28,207 bases of DNA, taken from the NCBI GenBank assembly GCA_963514535.1, contig CAUPUB010000021.1, positions 1 through 28,207 of the forward strand, read 5' to 3'. This document shows positions 7,395 through 14,006 of this stretch, piece by piece (the first letter of the stretch is position 1; each line of letters begins with the position of its first letter). The position numbers and the translations under genes are program-made. The stretch comes from CAJPSE01 sp963514535 (GTDB taxonomy: Bacteria > Synergistota > Synergistia > Synergistales > Aminobacteriaceae). Below the pieces are notes generated by a model. It made no database searches. It was not told the origin of the DNA and saw nothing but the letters and a program-made list of their open reading frames with translations.

Positions 7395-8654
7395 TCAGTT
7401 TTGAGGGATTTTGCCCTCCACTCTCCTGCCGCACCGGGAGCAGAAGGCCGCATCGGGGGCGAGCGCCGCGCCGCACGTGCACACCCTCGGGATCGGCTTG
7501 CCGCATTTGGAGCAGAAACGAGCATCGGCGGCGAGCTCCGCACCGCAGTGAGGGCAGCCCGAGGTCAGGGATGCGCCGCAGAAGGGGCAAAAGCACCCAT
7601 CGCCGCAGGCCTTGCCGCACCTGGGACAGGCACGCGATGCGCTCGGGGAGGGGGACGGTGCTGCCGGCCCTTCGGGCGCTGCGGGTGCGGGGACGGGCTG
7701 CTGCGGCGCGCCGGTTTGAGACGAGTTGAGAAATTGCCCCATCTGGGAGGCCATCTGCCCGAAGGCCCCTCCCATGCCCAGGCCCGCACCGAGCCCCATG
7801 CCGGCCCCAAGCAGGGGATTTCCCCCTCCCCCTCCGCCTCCGTCGCCGGAGCCCGAGGCGTGGGCCATCTCCTCCATCGCGTCGAAGGAGCGCATTTGCT
7901 GGTAGTTGTAGCCCATGACGTTCATGCGCGCCCGCTCGCTCATCGCCTTTTTCAGGTCCTGGACGGCCTCGTCGTCCTCGGGCACGTTGACGGAGCCGAG
8001 GAAGAAGTTCATGGGCTCGATGCCGTACTCCTCGAATACGGGGCTCACCTCCTCCACGGCCTCGTCCGACATGTCCTTGAGATAGGCGCTGATGTCGAAG
8101 ATGTTGATCTTCCTCAGCGTGATGTAGCTCGCGACCATGTCGCCGATGCGGCTGAGCAGCAGTCCCCGGAAGGAATCGATGAGCTCGTCCCGGGTTAGCC
8201 GCGTGCGGGTCCCGACCAGCTTGAGCAGGAACTTGCGGCTGTCGCGGATGCGGACGCCGAACTGTCCGTAGGCCCGAACGGGGATGGGGATCTGATATTC
8301 GGGGTCACGCAGGAGCAGGGGGGAAAGCGTGCCCCATTTGACATCCAGAATGTTGAGCTTGTTGACAAACCAGACGTGGGCCTTGAAGGGGGTCTTGCCG
8401 CCGGTGGGCAGGTTGATCAGGTGCCTCAGCAACGGGATGTTGTCCGTGGAGAGGGTGTGGCGCCCGGGCCCGAAGAGGTCAAGCGCCTGTCCGTCCCGGA
8501 AGAGGATCGCCTCCTGGGATTCCTGGACCACCAGCTGGGTCCAGTTGCCCAGGGCGTCACTCCTGTCCGGATTCCTGGGGTCCAGATAACGCCAGGCAAA
8601 GATGTCCGTCGGGTCCAGGCCGGAGTCCCATTCTACAATTTGCATCAAGGCCAT
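7395..8654 (-). CDS. SPFH/Band-7 protein with C-terminal zinc ribbons (COG4260, YdjI-like)
   Basis: A 419-aa member of the stomatin/prohibitin-like proteins with C-terminal zinc ribbons, often mislabelled 'virion core protein'. The SPFH domain spans about residues 20-235, with the characteristic early segment ESQEAILFRDGQALDLFGPG. A Gly/Met- and Pro-rich linker (about 266-342) contains runs such as GGGGGGG and joins it to a Cys-rich end (343-419) with successive CxxC knuckles: CPRCG, CPFCG, CPHCG, CSKCG, CTCG and CSRCG. That is enough for about three zinc ribbons. There is no N-terminal membrane helix, so it is presumably peripheral and recruited by its membrane-protein neighbours on both sides. 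In B. subtilis YdjI anchors PspA in the envelope-stress response, but no pspA lies in this window. AAAGGAG sits before the ATG. It lies 27 bp after the zinc-ribbon membrane gene and 31 bp before the four-helix gene. Confidence 0.9.
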   Translation of the reverse strand: MALMQIVEWDSGLDPTDIFAWRYLDPRNPDRSDALGNWTQLVVQESQEAILFRDGQALDLFGPGRHTLSTDNIPLLRHLINLPTGGKTPFKAHVWFVNKLNILDVKWGTLSPLLLRDPEYQIPIPVRAYGQFGVRIRDSRKFLLKLVGTRTRLTRDELIDSFRGLLLSRIGDMVASYITLRKINIFDISAYLKDMSDEAVEEVSPVFEEYGIEPMNFFLGSVNVPEDDEAVQDLKKAMSERARMNVMGYNYQQMRSFDAMEEMAHASGSGDGGGGGGGNPLLGAGMGLGAGLGMGGAFGQMASQMGQFLNSSQTGAPQQPVPAPAAPEGPAAPSPSPSASRACPRCGKACGDGCFCPFCGASLTSGCPHCGAELAADARFCSKCGKPIPRVCTCGAALAPDAAFCSRCGRRVEGKIPQN

Positions 8655-8681
8655 TTGTATCCGCTCCTTTTGGTCTATGGT

Positions 8682-9269
8682 CTACAGATCGGGGTCCAGC
8701 AGCTCCATGGCGATCATCCTGTTGATCTGGGACTGGAGGTATAACGGGCCGAAAAGAAAGGTCATCAGGCCCGACGGGGCGATACTCAGGACGACGACGC
8801 TTTTCTCGAGATAGCGCGAGGCGTAGAGCTGGAGGATGCTGCGAGCCTTAAAGGACAGCCAGACGGAAAGGATGAAAGCCGCCAGGCTCAGAAAGGTGAA
8901 ACAGTCGTTGACATCCTCCTCCGAGAGCCCCAGGGCCTGGCCGACGGAGCTCTGGGGGATCAGAATCCAGCTCAAGTGAAGGGCGAGCTGCAGACAGGCC
9001 GCCCAGAAAGGGAGGTGGATCTTCGGGGCGAGGCGGTTCAGGGACTTATTCCTGAGGACATGCCAGATGCTGCCGTAAAAACCGAAGGTGAAAGAGTAGA
9101 GGAAGAAGAGCATCCCACCCGACACCCGCTTCATGGGGAGAAGGCCCTCCTTCCTCTTCTCTCTCAGGATCGCCTCGAGATTGTCCGCCGCGTGTGGCGT
9201 GGCGGCACCACAATATTCGCATCGCTCAGCCCCGATGGGCAGGGCCGCGCCGCAGTGTTTGCAGTTCAT
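8682..9269 (-). CDS. Zinc-ribbon membrane protein, first gene of the SPFH operon
   Basis: A 195-aa protein opening with a zinc ribbon formed by two CxxC knuckles (Cys 3, 6, 17 and 20; MNCKHCGAALPIGAERCEYC). A charged linker and about four hydrophobic segments follow (about 50-70, 88-106, 124-145, 155-175). The first membrane segment (YSFTFGFYGSIWHV) resembles the DUF4234-type helix of small bacterial membrane proteins, a tentative likeness only. A membrane protein with an N-terminal zinc ribbon next to a YdjI-like SPFH protein parallels YdjG-YdjI of B. subtilis. The ATG follows GGAGGAAGG. It is the promoter-proximal gene of the three-gene minus-strand operon. Its job is probably to tether or recruit the SPFH protein to the membrane; this is inferred from context. 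Confidence 0.85.
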   Translation of the reverse strand: MNCKHCGAALPIGAERCEYCGAATPHAADNLEAILREKRKEGLLPMKRVSGGMLFFLYSFTFGFYGSIWHVLRNKSLNRLAPKIHLPFWAACLQLALHLSWILIPQSSVGQALGLSEEDVNDCFTFLSLAAFILSVWLSFKARSILQLYASRYLEKSVVVLSIAPSGLMTFLFGPLYLQSQINRMIAMELLDPDL

Positions 9270-9291
9270 GTTTGAATTCCTTCCTCCATTT

Positions 9292-9305
9292 GTCGACTTG
9301 TCGAC
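9292..9305. other. Doubled GTCGAC in the SPFH operon leader
   Basis: GTCGAC occurs twice, at 9292-9297 and 9300-9305, two bases apart. Each copy is self-complementary, so the leader RNA can fold into a small hairpin just upstream of the ribosome binding site of the zinc-ribbon membrane protein gene. It could affect translation or be a dimeric protein site. Confidence 0.4.
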
Positions 9306-9338
9306 CGGATTGGGGGCATCCCCGACGTTTTCCAGTTT

Positions 9339-9367
9339 ATTGTGCTTAGAAAGGGATGCTCTGTCAA
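9339..9367 (-). promoter_or_regulatory. Sigma-70 promoter of the SPFH operon
   Basis: On the minus strand a perfect -35 TTGACA (9367-9362) is followed after exactly 17 bp by CACAAT (9344-9339), which matches 4 of 6 bases of the -10 consensus. Transcription would begin near 9332, giving a leader of about 60 nt. It is the best-formed promoter for the three-gene operon. Confidence 0.65.
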
Positions 9368-9584
9368 GTCATTTGGGCCCGGAGCGGGCCGTGACCGGGG
9401 TGGTTTTTCCCATGCCGGGCCATGCCGTTGGGATAAAAACGTAAAATGAATGAGTTTTTGCTCCGCATTTAGGGAGGGATGGGATAGAATAGAAGAAAGT
9501 GCCTGGAGGACTCTGGGGGACTTCGTCCGAGCTGGGCGCAATGCCTGTGCAAACGGTTCGGATTCTGGATTTCCTTGGCGGACG

Positions 9585-10961
9585 ATGGATATTTTCGGGA
9601 AAGGGTGTCGAAAATTGCTGGAGGGGCTCAAGAGATTTTTTGCGGTGCGGGCAGGGAGATTTTTTGTTTTTGCGCTGGGACTTTCGTTTCTTCTGGGGTT
9701 CTCGGCCTTGCGGCCCACTCCCGCAAAGGCGGGAGACGCCGAGGTTAAGGCAGTCCCCAAGAAGTCCTCAGGGGTAAAGAGCCGCGGGACCGTCCGTAAG
9801 GCCTCGCTCAGGAGGAGAGCCTCGCGGGGGAAGGGTAGCAAGATCTTCGCGTCGGGCAGCGGCACGCTCAAGAGTCCCTGGGTCATTCGCACGGCGGCCC
9901 AGCTGGAGGCTTTTGCCCGATCCGTCAATCAGGGCAATTCCTATTCCGGGAAGAGGATCCGCCTGATGGCCGACCTCGATTTGAGCGGCATGCGTTGGAA
10001 TCCCATCGGCTTTTACCGGGAGGGGGGAAGCCGCCCATTCAAGGGTTTCTTCGACGGGAATGGACATGTCGTGCAGGGGCTTGACATCAAGGCTCCGGCT
10101 GCGGGTATGGCAGGGCTCTTCGGGGTATTGGAGGGAGCGACCGTCGTGGGGCTCACCATTGAGGACGCCTCCGTATCGGCTGGTCCCAACGTCGGCATCC
10201 TGGCAGGGCTCGCCATACGCTCCGAGGTGCGAAATTGCGCCGTGTCCGGCAGCGTGCTGGGTACGGAGAACGTGGGAGGGCTGATCGGACAGACGTCCGA
10301 GAGCCGTCTGTCCGGCCTTTCCTTCTCGGGGACGGTCAATGGCCGAGTCTCGGGCACGGGGGGGCTGATCGGTTCCATGTTCGGTACCCTCCTTGCCCGG
10401 GCCGAGGTCCGCGGGGAGGTTTCGGGGCAGGACAACGTCGGTGGCCTGGCGGGCAATGTCCGTGAGGGAGAGCTGAACGAGGCGAGGACATGGGAATTGA
10501 CGGTACAGGGCCGAAAAACGGTTGGCGGCATGATTGGCTTCGCCTCCGATTCCGTCGTCATCCGCCGGTCCCTGTTCGAAGGGACCGTCGAGGGCAGGGA
10601 GAATACTGGGGGACTTGTGGGCTGGGTGGAGTCCGGGAACCTGACCGGAAACTCTGTCTCCGGTTCCGTCCTGGGATGGGAGCGGACGGGCGGGGTGGCA
10701 GGTCTCTGGGGCGACGGCCTGGCACGGCACTGCATCGTGGAGGCGGATGTCAGCGGAACCTCGGGGGTGGGCGGCCTTGCGGGCCGGATGGAGAGGGGGC
10801 TCGCGAACCAGTGCGAGTCCTTGGGCTACGTCGAGGGAGGCAAATCGGTCGGAGGTTTGGTCGGGGACATGGTCTCAGGAAGGCTGGAGAAGTGCATGGC
10901 GTCCGGAAGTGTAAAGGGGGCCCTGACGTCGGGGAGGGAGATCGGCAACACCTCCAGATAA
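9585..10961 (+). CDS. Exported GLUG-repeat surface protein
   Basis: A predicted exported protein of 458 aa. After a basic N-terminus comes a hydrophobic helix (FFVFALGLSFLLGFSAL) with a likely cleavage site near AKAG. A Lys/Arg/Ser-rich stretch follows. Then comes the region typical of GLUG proteins: a fixed opening (SPWVIRTAAQLEAFARSV ... DLDLSGMRWNPIGF ... FKGFFDGNGHVVQGLDI) and about ten repeats of 24-25 residues, each ending in a GGLxG-type turn (VGGLIG, TGGLIG, VGGLAG, VGGMIG, TGGLVG, TGGVAG, VGGLAG, VGGLVG). GLUG repeats occur in adhesins and IgA1-protease-like surface proteins and probably form a beta-helix. No anchor, autotransporter barrel or sorting signal is present at the C-terminus. 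An earlier ATG at 9450 is in frame but has no ribosome site and gives an atypical long leader, so I prefer 9585, though its own ribosome site is weak. Confidence 0.8.
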   Translation: MDIFGKGCRKLLEGLKRFFAVRAGRFFVFALGLSFLLGFSALRPTPAKAGDAEVKAVPKKSSGVKSRGTVRKASLRRRASRGKGSKIFASGSGTLKSPWVIRTAAQLEAFARSVNQGNSYSGKRIRLMADLDLSGMRWNPIGFYREGGSRPFKGFFDGNGHVVQGLDIKAPAAGMAGLFGVLEGATVVGLTIEDASVSAGPNVGILAGLAIRSEVRNCAVSGSVLGTENVGGLIGQTSESRLSGLSFSGTVNGRVSGTGGLIGSMFGTLLARAEVRGEVSGQDNVGGLAGNVREGELNEARTWELTVQGRKTVGGMIGFASDSVVIRRSLFEGTVEGRENTGGLVGWVESGNLTGNSVSGSVLGWERTGGVAGLWGDGLARHCIVEADVSGTSGVGGLAGRMERGLANQCESLGYVEGGKSVGGLVGDMVSGRLEKCMASGSVKGALTSGREIGNTSR

Positions 10962-10993
10962 GGGCCGAGAATATCATAAGGGCCGAGAATATC
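10958..10993. repeat. Perfect 18-bp tandem duplication at the GLUG gene stop codon
   Basis: ATAAGGGCCGAGAATATC occurs at 10958-10975 and immediately again at 10976-10993. The TAA stop (10959-10961) lies in the first copy and is duplicated in the second. It looks like a recent slipped-strand duplication. Confidence 0.85.
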
Positions 10994-11025
10994 CGGATGC
11001 CTGTTTTCTGCTGCGGACAAAAGCG

Positions 11026-11051
11026 CGGGGCGCCTCCGAGGGGGCGCCCCG
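11026..11051. terminator. Bidirectional terminator between converging genes
   Basis: CGGGGCGCC (11026-11034) pairs perfectly with GGCGCCCCG (11043-11051) around an 8-nt loop. TGTTTCC follows on the plus strand, and GCTTTTG lies just after the stem on the minus strand. It separates the GLUG gene from the converging GAF-like gene. Confidence 0.8.
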
Positions 11052-11077
11052 TGTTTCCTCTCTCTCGTGTTTCCTCC

Positions 11078-12439
11078 CTAGCTTTTGAACTTCCCAATTT
11101 CGTAGCCCGTGAACTGTGCCGCGATGCTCAGCGCCTCTCGTTGGGGTTTGATGGGGGCGATGCCAGAGCTCGAGGCGAGGGCAACGAACCCCTCGATACT
11201 CTTGCCGTCATGGATCGGGACCAGATACTGCATGTGCCTGAGCTCCTTCCAGGACCCTGCGTCCAGCCCCCAGGAGCCGAGGACCTCGGAGGCCGAGGTA
11301 CGCTCCAGATCATAGATCGGCTGCAGGCTGCGGGAGACCTCGCAGCGCCGGGAAGCGTGCAGGACGGGATGGTTCGAGCAATCTTTGACGCCATCCGAAC
11401 GGTGCTCCACCAGGGAGTAGCCCTCGCGTTCTCCGTCCCATACGGACAAGAGGCATTCCGACATCTGCCCCATCTCCAGGAACACATCCGTGGCGAGGGC
11501 CAGGAAACGACCACGGTCCTCCTCGTTTCTCAGAGCCCTCAGGACGTTGGCGAGGGAGAGGATCGTGAAGTCCCCCGAGGACGCCTGCGACGCCGCCAGG
11601 GTATTTTGGGAACGGAGGCTGTTGATGGCGAGGGCGCGGGACGCGAGGTTCCCCAGAAGCTCGAGGAAATGAAGCATCTCGCTGTCCGGGAGGTCCTCCC
11701 ATTCCAGGACGCAGAAGAGCCGCGTCTCCGCCTCAGCGATGGGAAGCACGACCCGATAGGGGGCGGAACCATGATCCAGGACCGGCGCAGAGGGCAGGAT
11801 GGCCTGAGCGTAGATGCCCTCGCGCGGTGGAAGAACGTCCATTTTGCCCGCCAGGAGGCTCAGACGGCCTCCTTCGTCCACCAGGATGGAGACGGACCTT
11901 GGAAACAGGCTCTCTCGCAGGACGTCCGTGACGAACGAGGCGAAGTATTCGAGGGGCATGGGCTCGAATACGGATGCCAGTGTGCTCTTTGTGGCCAGGA
12001 TCATGTAGGAGAGGCGGGAGAGCTTGCCCTCGTTGGCGTCGATCCTCTGGAACTGCTGCCAAAGCCGAACCATGCCGGCGTAGGGCTTTAGTTCGTTCAA
12101 AAGGGACTCGTCGATCTTTTCCCTCAGTAGAACGTAGATCTCCCAGTGCGGCCCGCGCATACGCAGACCCCACGGCCATCCCTCCTTCTCCACCCGCGCC
12201 TGTTCCAGCTCACAGGGGGATACGGCGGGGCGGTTTGAGAAGAGGGAGCGCAGGCGAAGAGCCTCTCCCGGCAGAATGAGCTGCGTCGGATTCGTCCCCA
12301 CGGCGTCGAGGATATGGAGGTCCGCTCCTCGGGGAACCAGGATGAGGGCGGACGGGACCTTGGGAGCCAGAAAGTCCGTAAGCAATTTCAGTGCTCCGCC
12401 GGACAAGACAAAATCCATCTGTTCGTACATGTTGTTCAC
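11078..12439 (-). CDS. Large GAF-like cytoplasmic protein without an output domain
   Basis: A 453-aa soluble protein. I see no signal peptide, membrane helix, kinase, GGDEF, HD or DNA-binding module. Two segments read as degenerate GAF-type sensor folds: one in the middle (about residues 155-290: MILATKSTLASVFEPM, then RSVSILVDEGGRLSLLAGK and YRVVLPIAEAETRLFCVLEW) and one at the C-terminus (LANVLRALRNEEDRGRF, then FVALASSSGIAPI and AALSIAAQFTGYEIG-like helix). The assignment is by pattern only. The start is GTG at 12439, because GGAGGTGA lies 8 nt before it; a longer in-frame reading to 12556 runs into an upstream region rich in Arg and without a ribosome site. It is a single-gene unit, divergent from the CofE-like gene and ended by the hairpin at 11026-11051. 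The function is unknown and could be a sensor that acts by protein contact. Confidence 0.7.
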   Translation of the reverse strand: MNNMYEQMDFVLSGGALKLLTDFLAPKVPSALILVPRGADLHILDAVGTNPTQLILPGEALRLRSLFSNRPAVSPCELEQARVEKEGWPWGLRMRGPHWEIYVLLREKIDESLLNELKPYAGMVRLWQQFQRIDANEGKLSRLSYMILATKSTLASVFEPMPLEYFASFVTDVLRESLFPRSVSILVDEGGRLSLLAGKMDVLPPREGIYAQAILPSAPVLDHGSAPYRVVLPIAEAETRLFCVLEWEDLPDSEMLHFLELLGNLASRALAINSLRSQNTLAASQASSGDFTILSLANVLRALRNEEDRGRFLALATDVFLEMGQMSECLLSVWDGEREGYSLVEHRSDGVKDCSNHPVLHASRRCEVSRSLQPIYDLERTSASEVLGSWGLDAGSWKELRHMQYLVPIHDGKSIEGFVALASSSGIAPIKPQREALSIAAQFTGYEIGKFKS

Positions 12440-12567
12440 GAGCTGTTCACCTCCGGCCAAAATGACGCCCGCTCGAAGTTGGCGTCCGAGGCGGCGCGTG
12501 GTACGTCTGTGGTGCGTCTTTGGAAGCATCCGCGTATTGCCTTTTCCCGTCTGCACATTTTATCTTT

Positions 12568-12596
12568 TTGATAAATGGGGCGGATCGGGATAAAAT
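12568..12596 (+). promoter_or_regulatory. Sigma-70 promoter of the CofE-like gene with overlapping inverted repeat
   Basis: TTGATA (12568-12573), a 17-bp spacer and TAAAAT (12591-12596) match the consensus at 5 of 6 bases each. The leader is about 88 nt. An inverted repeat TTTATC-N5-GATAAA (12559-12575) overlaps the -35 and could be an operator. On the opposite strand a weaker candidate for the GAF-like gene is TCGATT (12634-12629), a 17-bp spacer and TACAAT (12611-12606). The 251-bp gap holds nothing else that I can see. Confidence 0.65.
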
Positions 12597-12690
12597 TCTC
12601 CTCGTATTGTATACTTTTTTTGTTGTAAAATCGATAGAGCAGGGCTCATGCTGGAGTTTTTATTGTTTTTATTGGAGGTAACGAATCATT

Positions 12691-13896
12691 ATGGGAGAGG
12701 CAGTGCTTCGTAAAGTTGGCGTTGAGGTGCATGGAATTCGTATGCCCGTGATCCGCAGGGGCGACGACCTGGTGAAGATGGCCGCGGAACACCTCGTCGA
12801 GGCCTCGGCTTCGGGCTACGCGCCCTTTACCCTCAGGGATCGTGACGTGGTGGGGGTCACGGAGTCCCTCGTGGCGAGGGCTCAGGGCAATATCGTCACT
12901 CTGGAGGAGATAGCCGCGGACGTTCGCGACAAGATCCCGGAGGGGGATGCGGCGGTCGCCTTTCCCATCCTCAGCCGTAACCGGTTCATGCCCCTGCTCG
13001 ACGGGATCGTCCGGGGGATCCGGGGAAAGGTGCATCTCTTCCTGTCCTCTCCCGCGGACGAGGTGGGCAACCACCTGATCGATCCCGCCGAGTACCTCAA
13101 GCGTTCCCCGGGCATGCCGGAGTGCTTCGGCGAGGCGGAGTACGACGCGCGGTTTGGGCGCTACAGGCATCCCTTCACGGGGGTGGACTACGTGGAGCTC
13201 TACAAGGACCTGGACCCGGGGAGGATAGAAATCCACTTCACGAACAACCCGCTGCGCATCCTGGACATCACCTCCCGGGTCGTGATGGCGAACATCCACA
13301 ACCGGGGTCTCTATGCCGGCCTTCTGCGAGAGAGGGGGGCCTCGGTCTGGACCCTGGATCAGATCTGCACGGAACCGCGATCCGAAGGGGGCGGATACAA
13401 CCCCGAGTTCGGGCTTCTGGGGTCCAACTATTCCAAAGAAGGGGCCGTCAAGCTTTTCCCCCGCGATGCGGGGACCTTCGCGCACGCCCTCCAGCAGGAG
13501 ATCCTTCGCCTCACCGGGCGCAGAGTCGAGGTCCTGGTCTATGGGGACGGCGCCTTCAAGGACCCCGTCTGCGGGATCTGGGAGCTGGCCGACCCCGTCG
13601 TCTCTCCCGGATACACGGACGGCCTGGAGGGCACGCCCTCCGAGATCAAGTTCAAGATGATCGCAGACAACGCCCAGGGCGATGCGGAGGAGGCCGTTCG
13701 CAGCGCCATCCGCTCGAAGCCTGCCGCAAGCGGAAGGGAGTCGGGGCTGGCGGAGGATAAAAACGCCCTCGGGACCACCCCGAGGCGCTATACGGATCTT
13801 CTGGGTTCCCTGTGCGACCTCGTCTCCGGGAGCGGGGACAGGGGCACCCCCGTCATTCACATATCGGGGTACTTCGACTCGTACATTGACGGATAG
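12691..13896 (+). CDS. CofE-like protein (coenzyme F420-0:L-glutamate ligase family)
   Basis: A 401-aa protein of the family that includes CofE, the GTP-dependent enzyme adding glutamate residues to coenzyme F420. The family signature is visible as RDRDVVGVTESLVARAQGN (about 49-67), equivalent to the 'gD-hhhh-SeKhVS-aeG' segment of CofE. Later come a long metal/substrate region (VYGDGAFKDPVCGIWELADP, about 284-304) and Gly-rich turns. It is much longer than archaeal CofE (about 250 aa), with extra segments at about 130-280. Long homologues of this kind occur in anaerobic bacteria not known to make F420. No other F420 gene (cofC, cofD, fbiC) is in the window, so the true acceptor may be a different molecule. 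GGAGGTAA precedes the ATG. The gene is followed 110 bp later by a CapA-like gene, separated by tandem repeats. Family call firm, substrate unknown. Confidence 0.8.
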   Translation: MGEAVLRKVGVEVHGIRMPVIRRGDDLVKMAAEHLVEASASGYAPFTLRDRDVVGVTESLVARAQGNIVTLEEIAADVRDKIPEGDAAVAFPILSRNRFMPLLDGIVRGIRGKVHLFLSSPADEVGNHLIDPAEYLKRSPGMPECFGEAEYDARFGRYRHPFTGVDYVELYKDLDPGRIEIHFTNNPLRILDITSRVVMANIHNRGLYAGLLRERGASVWTLDQICTEPRSEGGGYNPEFGLLGSNYSKEGAVKLFPRDAGTFAHALQQEILRLTGRRVEVLVYGDGAFKDPVCGIWELADPVVSPGYTDGLEGTPSEIKFKMIADNAQGDAEEAVRSAIRSKPAASGRESGLAEDKNALGTTPRRYTDLLGSLCDLVSGSGDRGTPVIHISGYFDSYIDG

Positions 13897-13930
13897 CCCT
13901 TTACCGTAAGGTCCAGACGGCACGAGCCGG

Positions 13931-13980
13931 AGGATCGATTCGCAGGATCGAATTCGGAGGATCGAATTTGTAGGATCGAG
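13931..13980. repeat. Degenerate ~14-bp tandem repeat, about four copies
   Basis: Four successive units start with AGGATCGA (at 13931, 13944, 13958 and 13972). The middle two are 14 bp and differ in only a few bases (AGGATCGAATTCGG, AGGATCGAATTTGT), the first is 13 bp and the last is partial. The array fills the gap between the CofE-like and CapA-like genes, just before the latter's ribosome binding site. Confidence 0.8.
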
Positions 13981-14006
13981 CCGAAAAATTGAGGAGGAGA
14001 CCAATC

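Noticed and set aside
9450..9584. 45-codon N-terminal extension of the GLUG protein
   Set aside because: No ribosome site at 9450, and it would put about 65 residues before the signal-peptide helix. Not fully excluded, because the site at 9585 is also weak.
12440..12556. 39-codon N-terminal extension of the GAF-like protein
   Set aside because: GGAGGTGA lies 8 nt before GTG 12439, whereas the longer reading begins in an Arg-rich, non-conserved-looking stretch without a ribosome site.
13931..13980. CRISPR-like array
   Set aside because: Units are about 14 bp and directly adjacent, with no spacers and no cas genes, so it is a simple tandem repeat.
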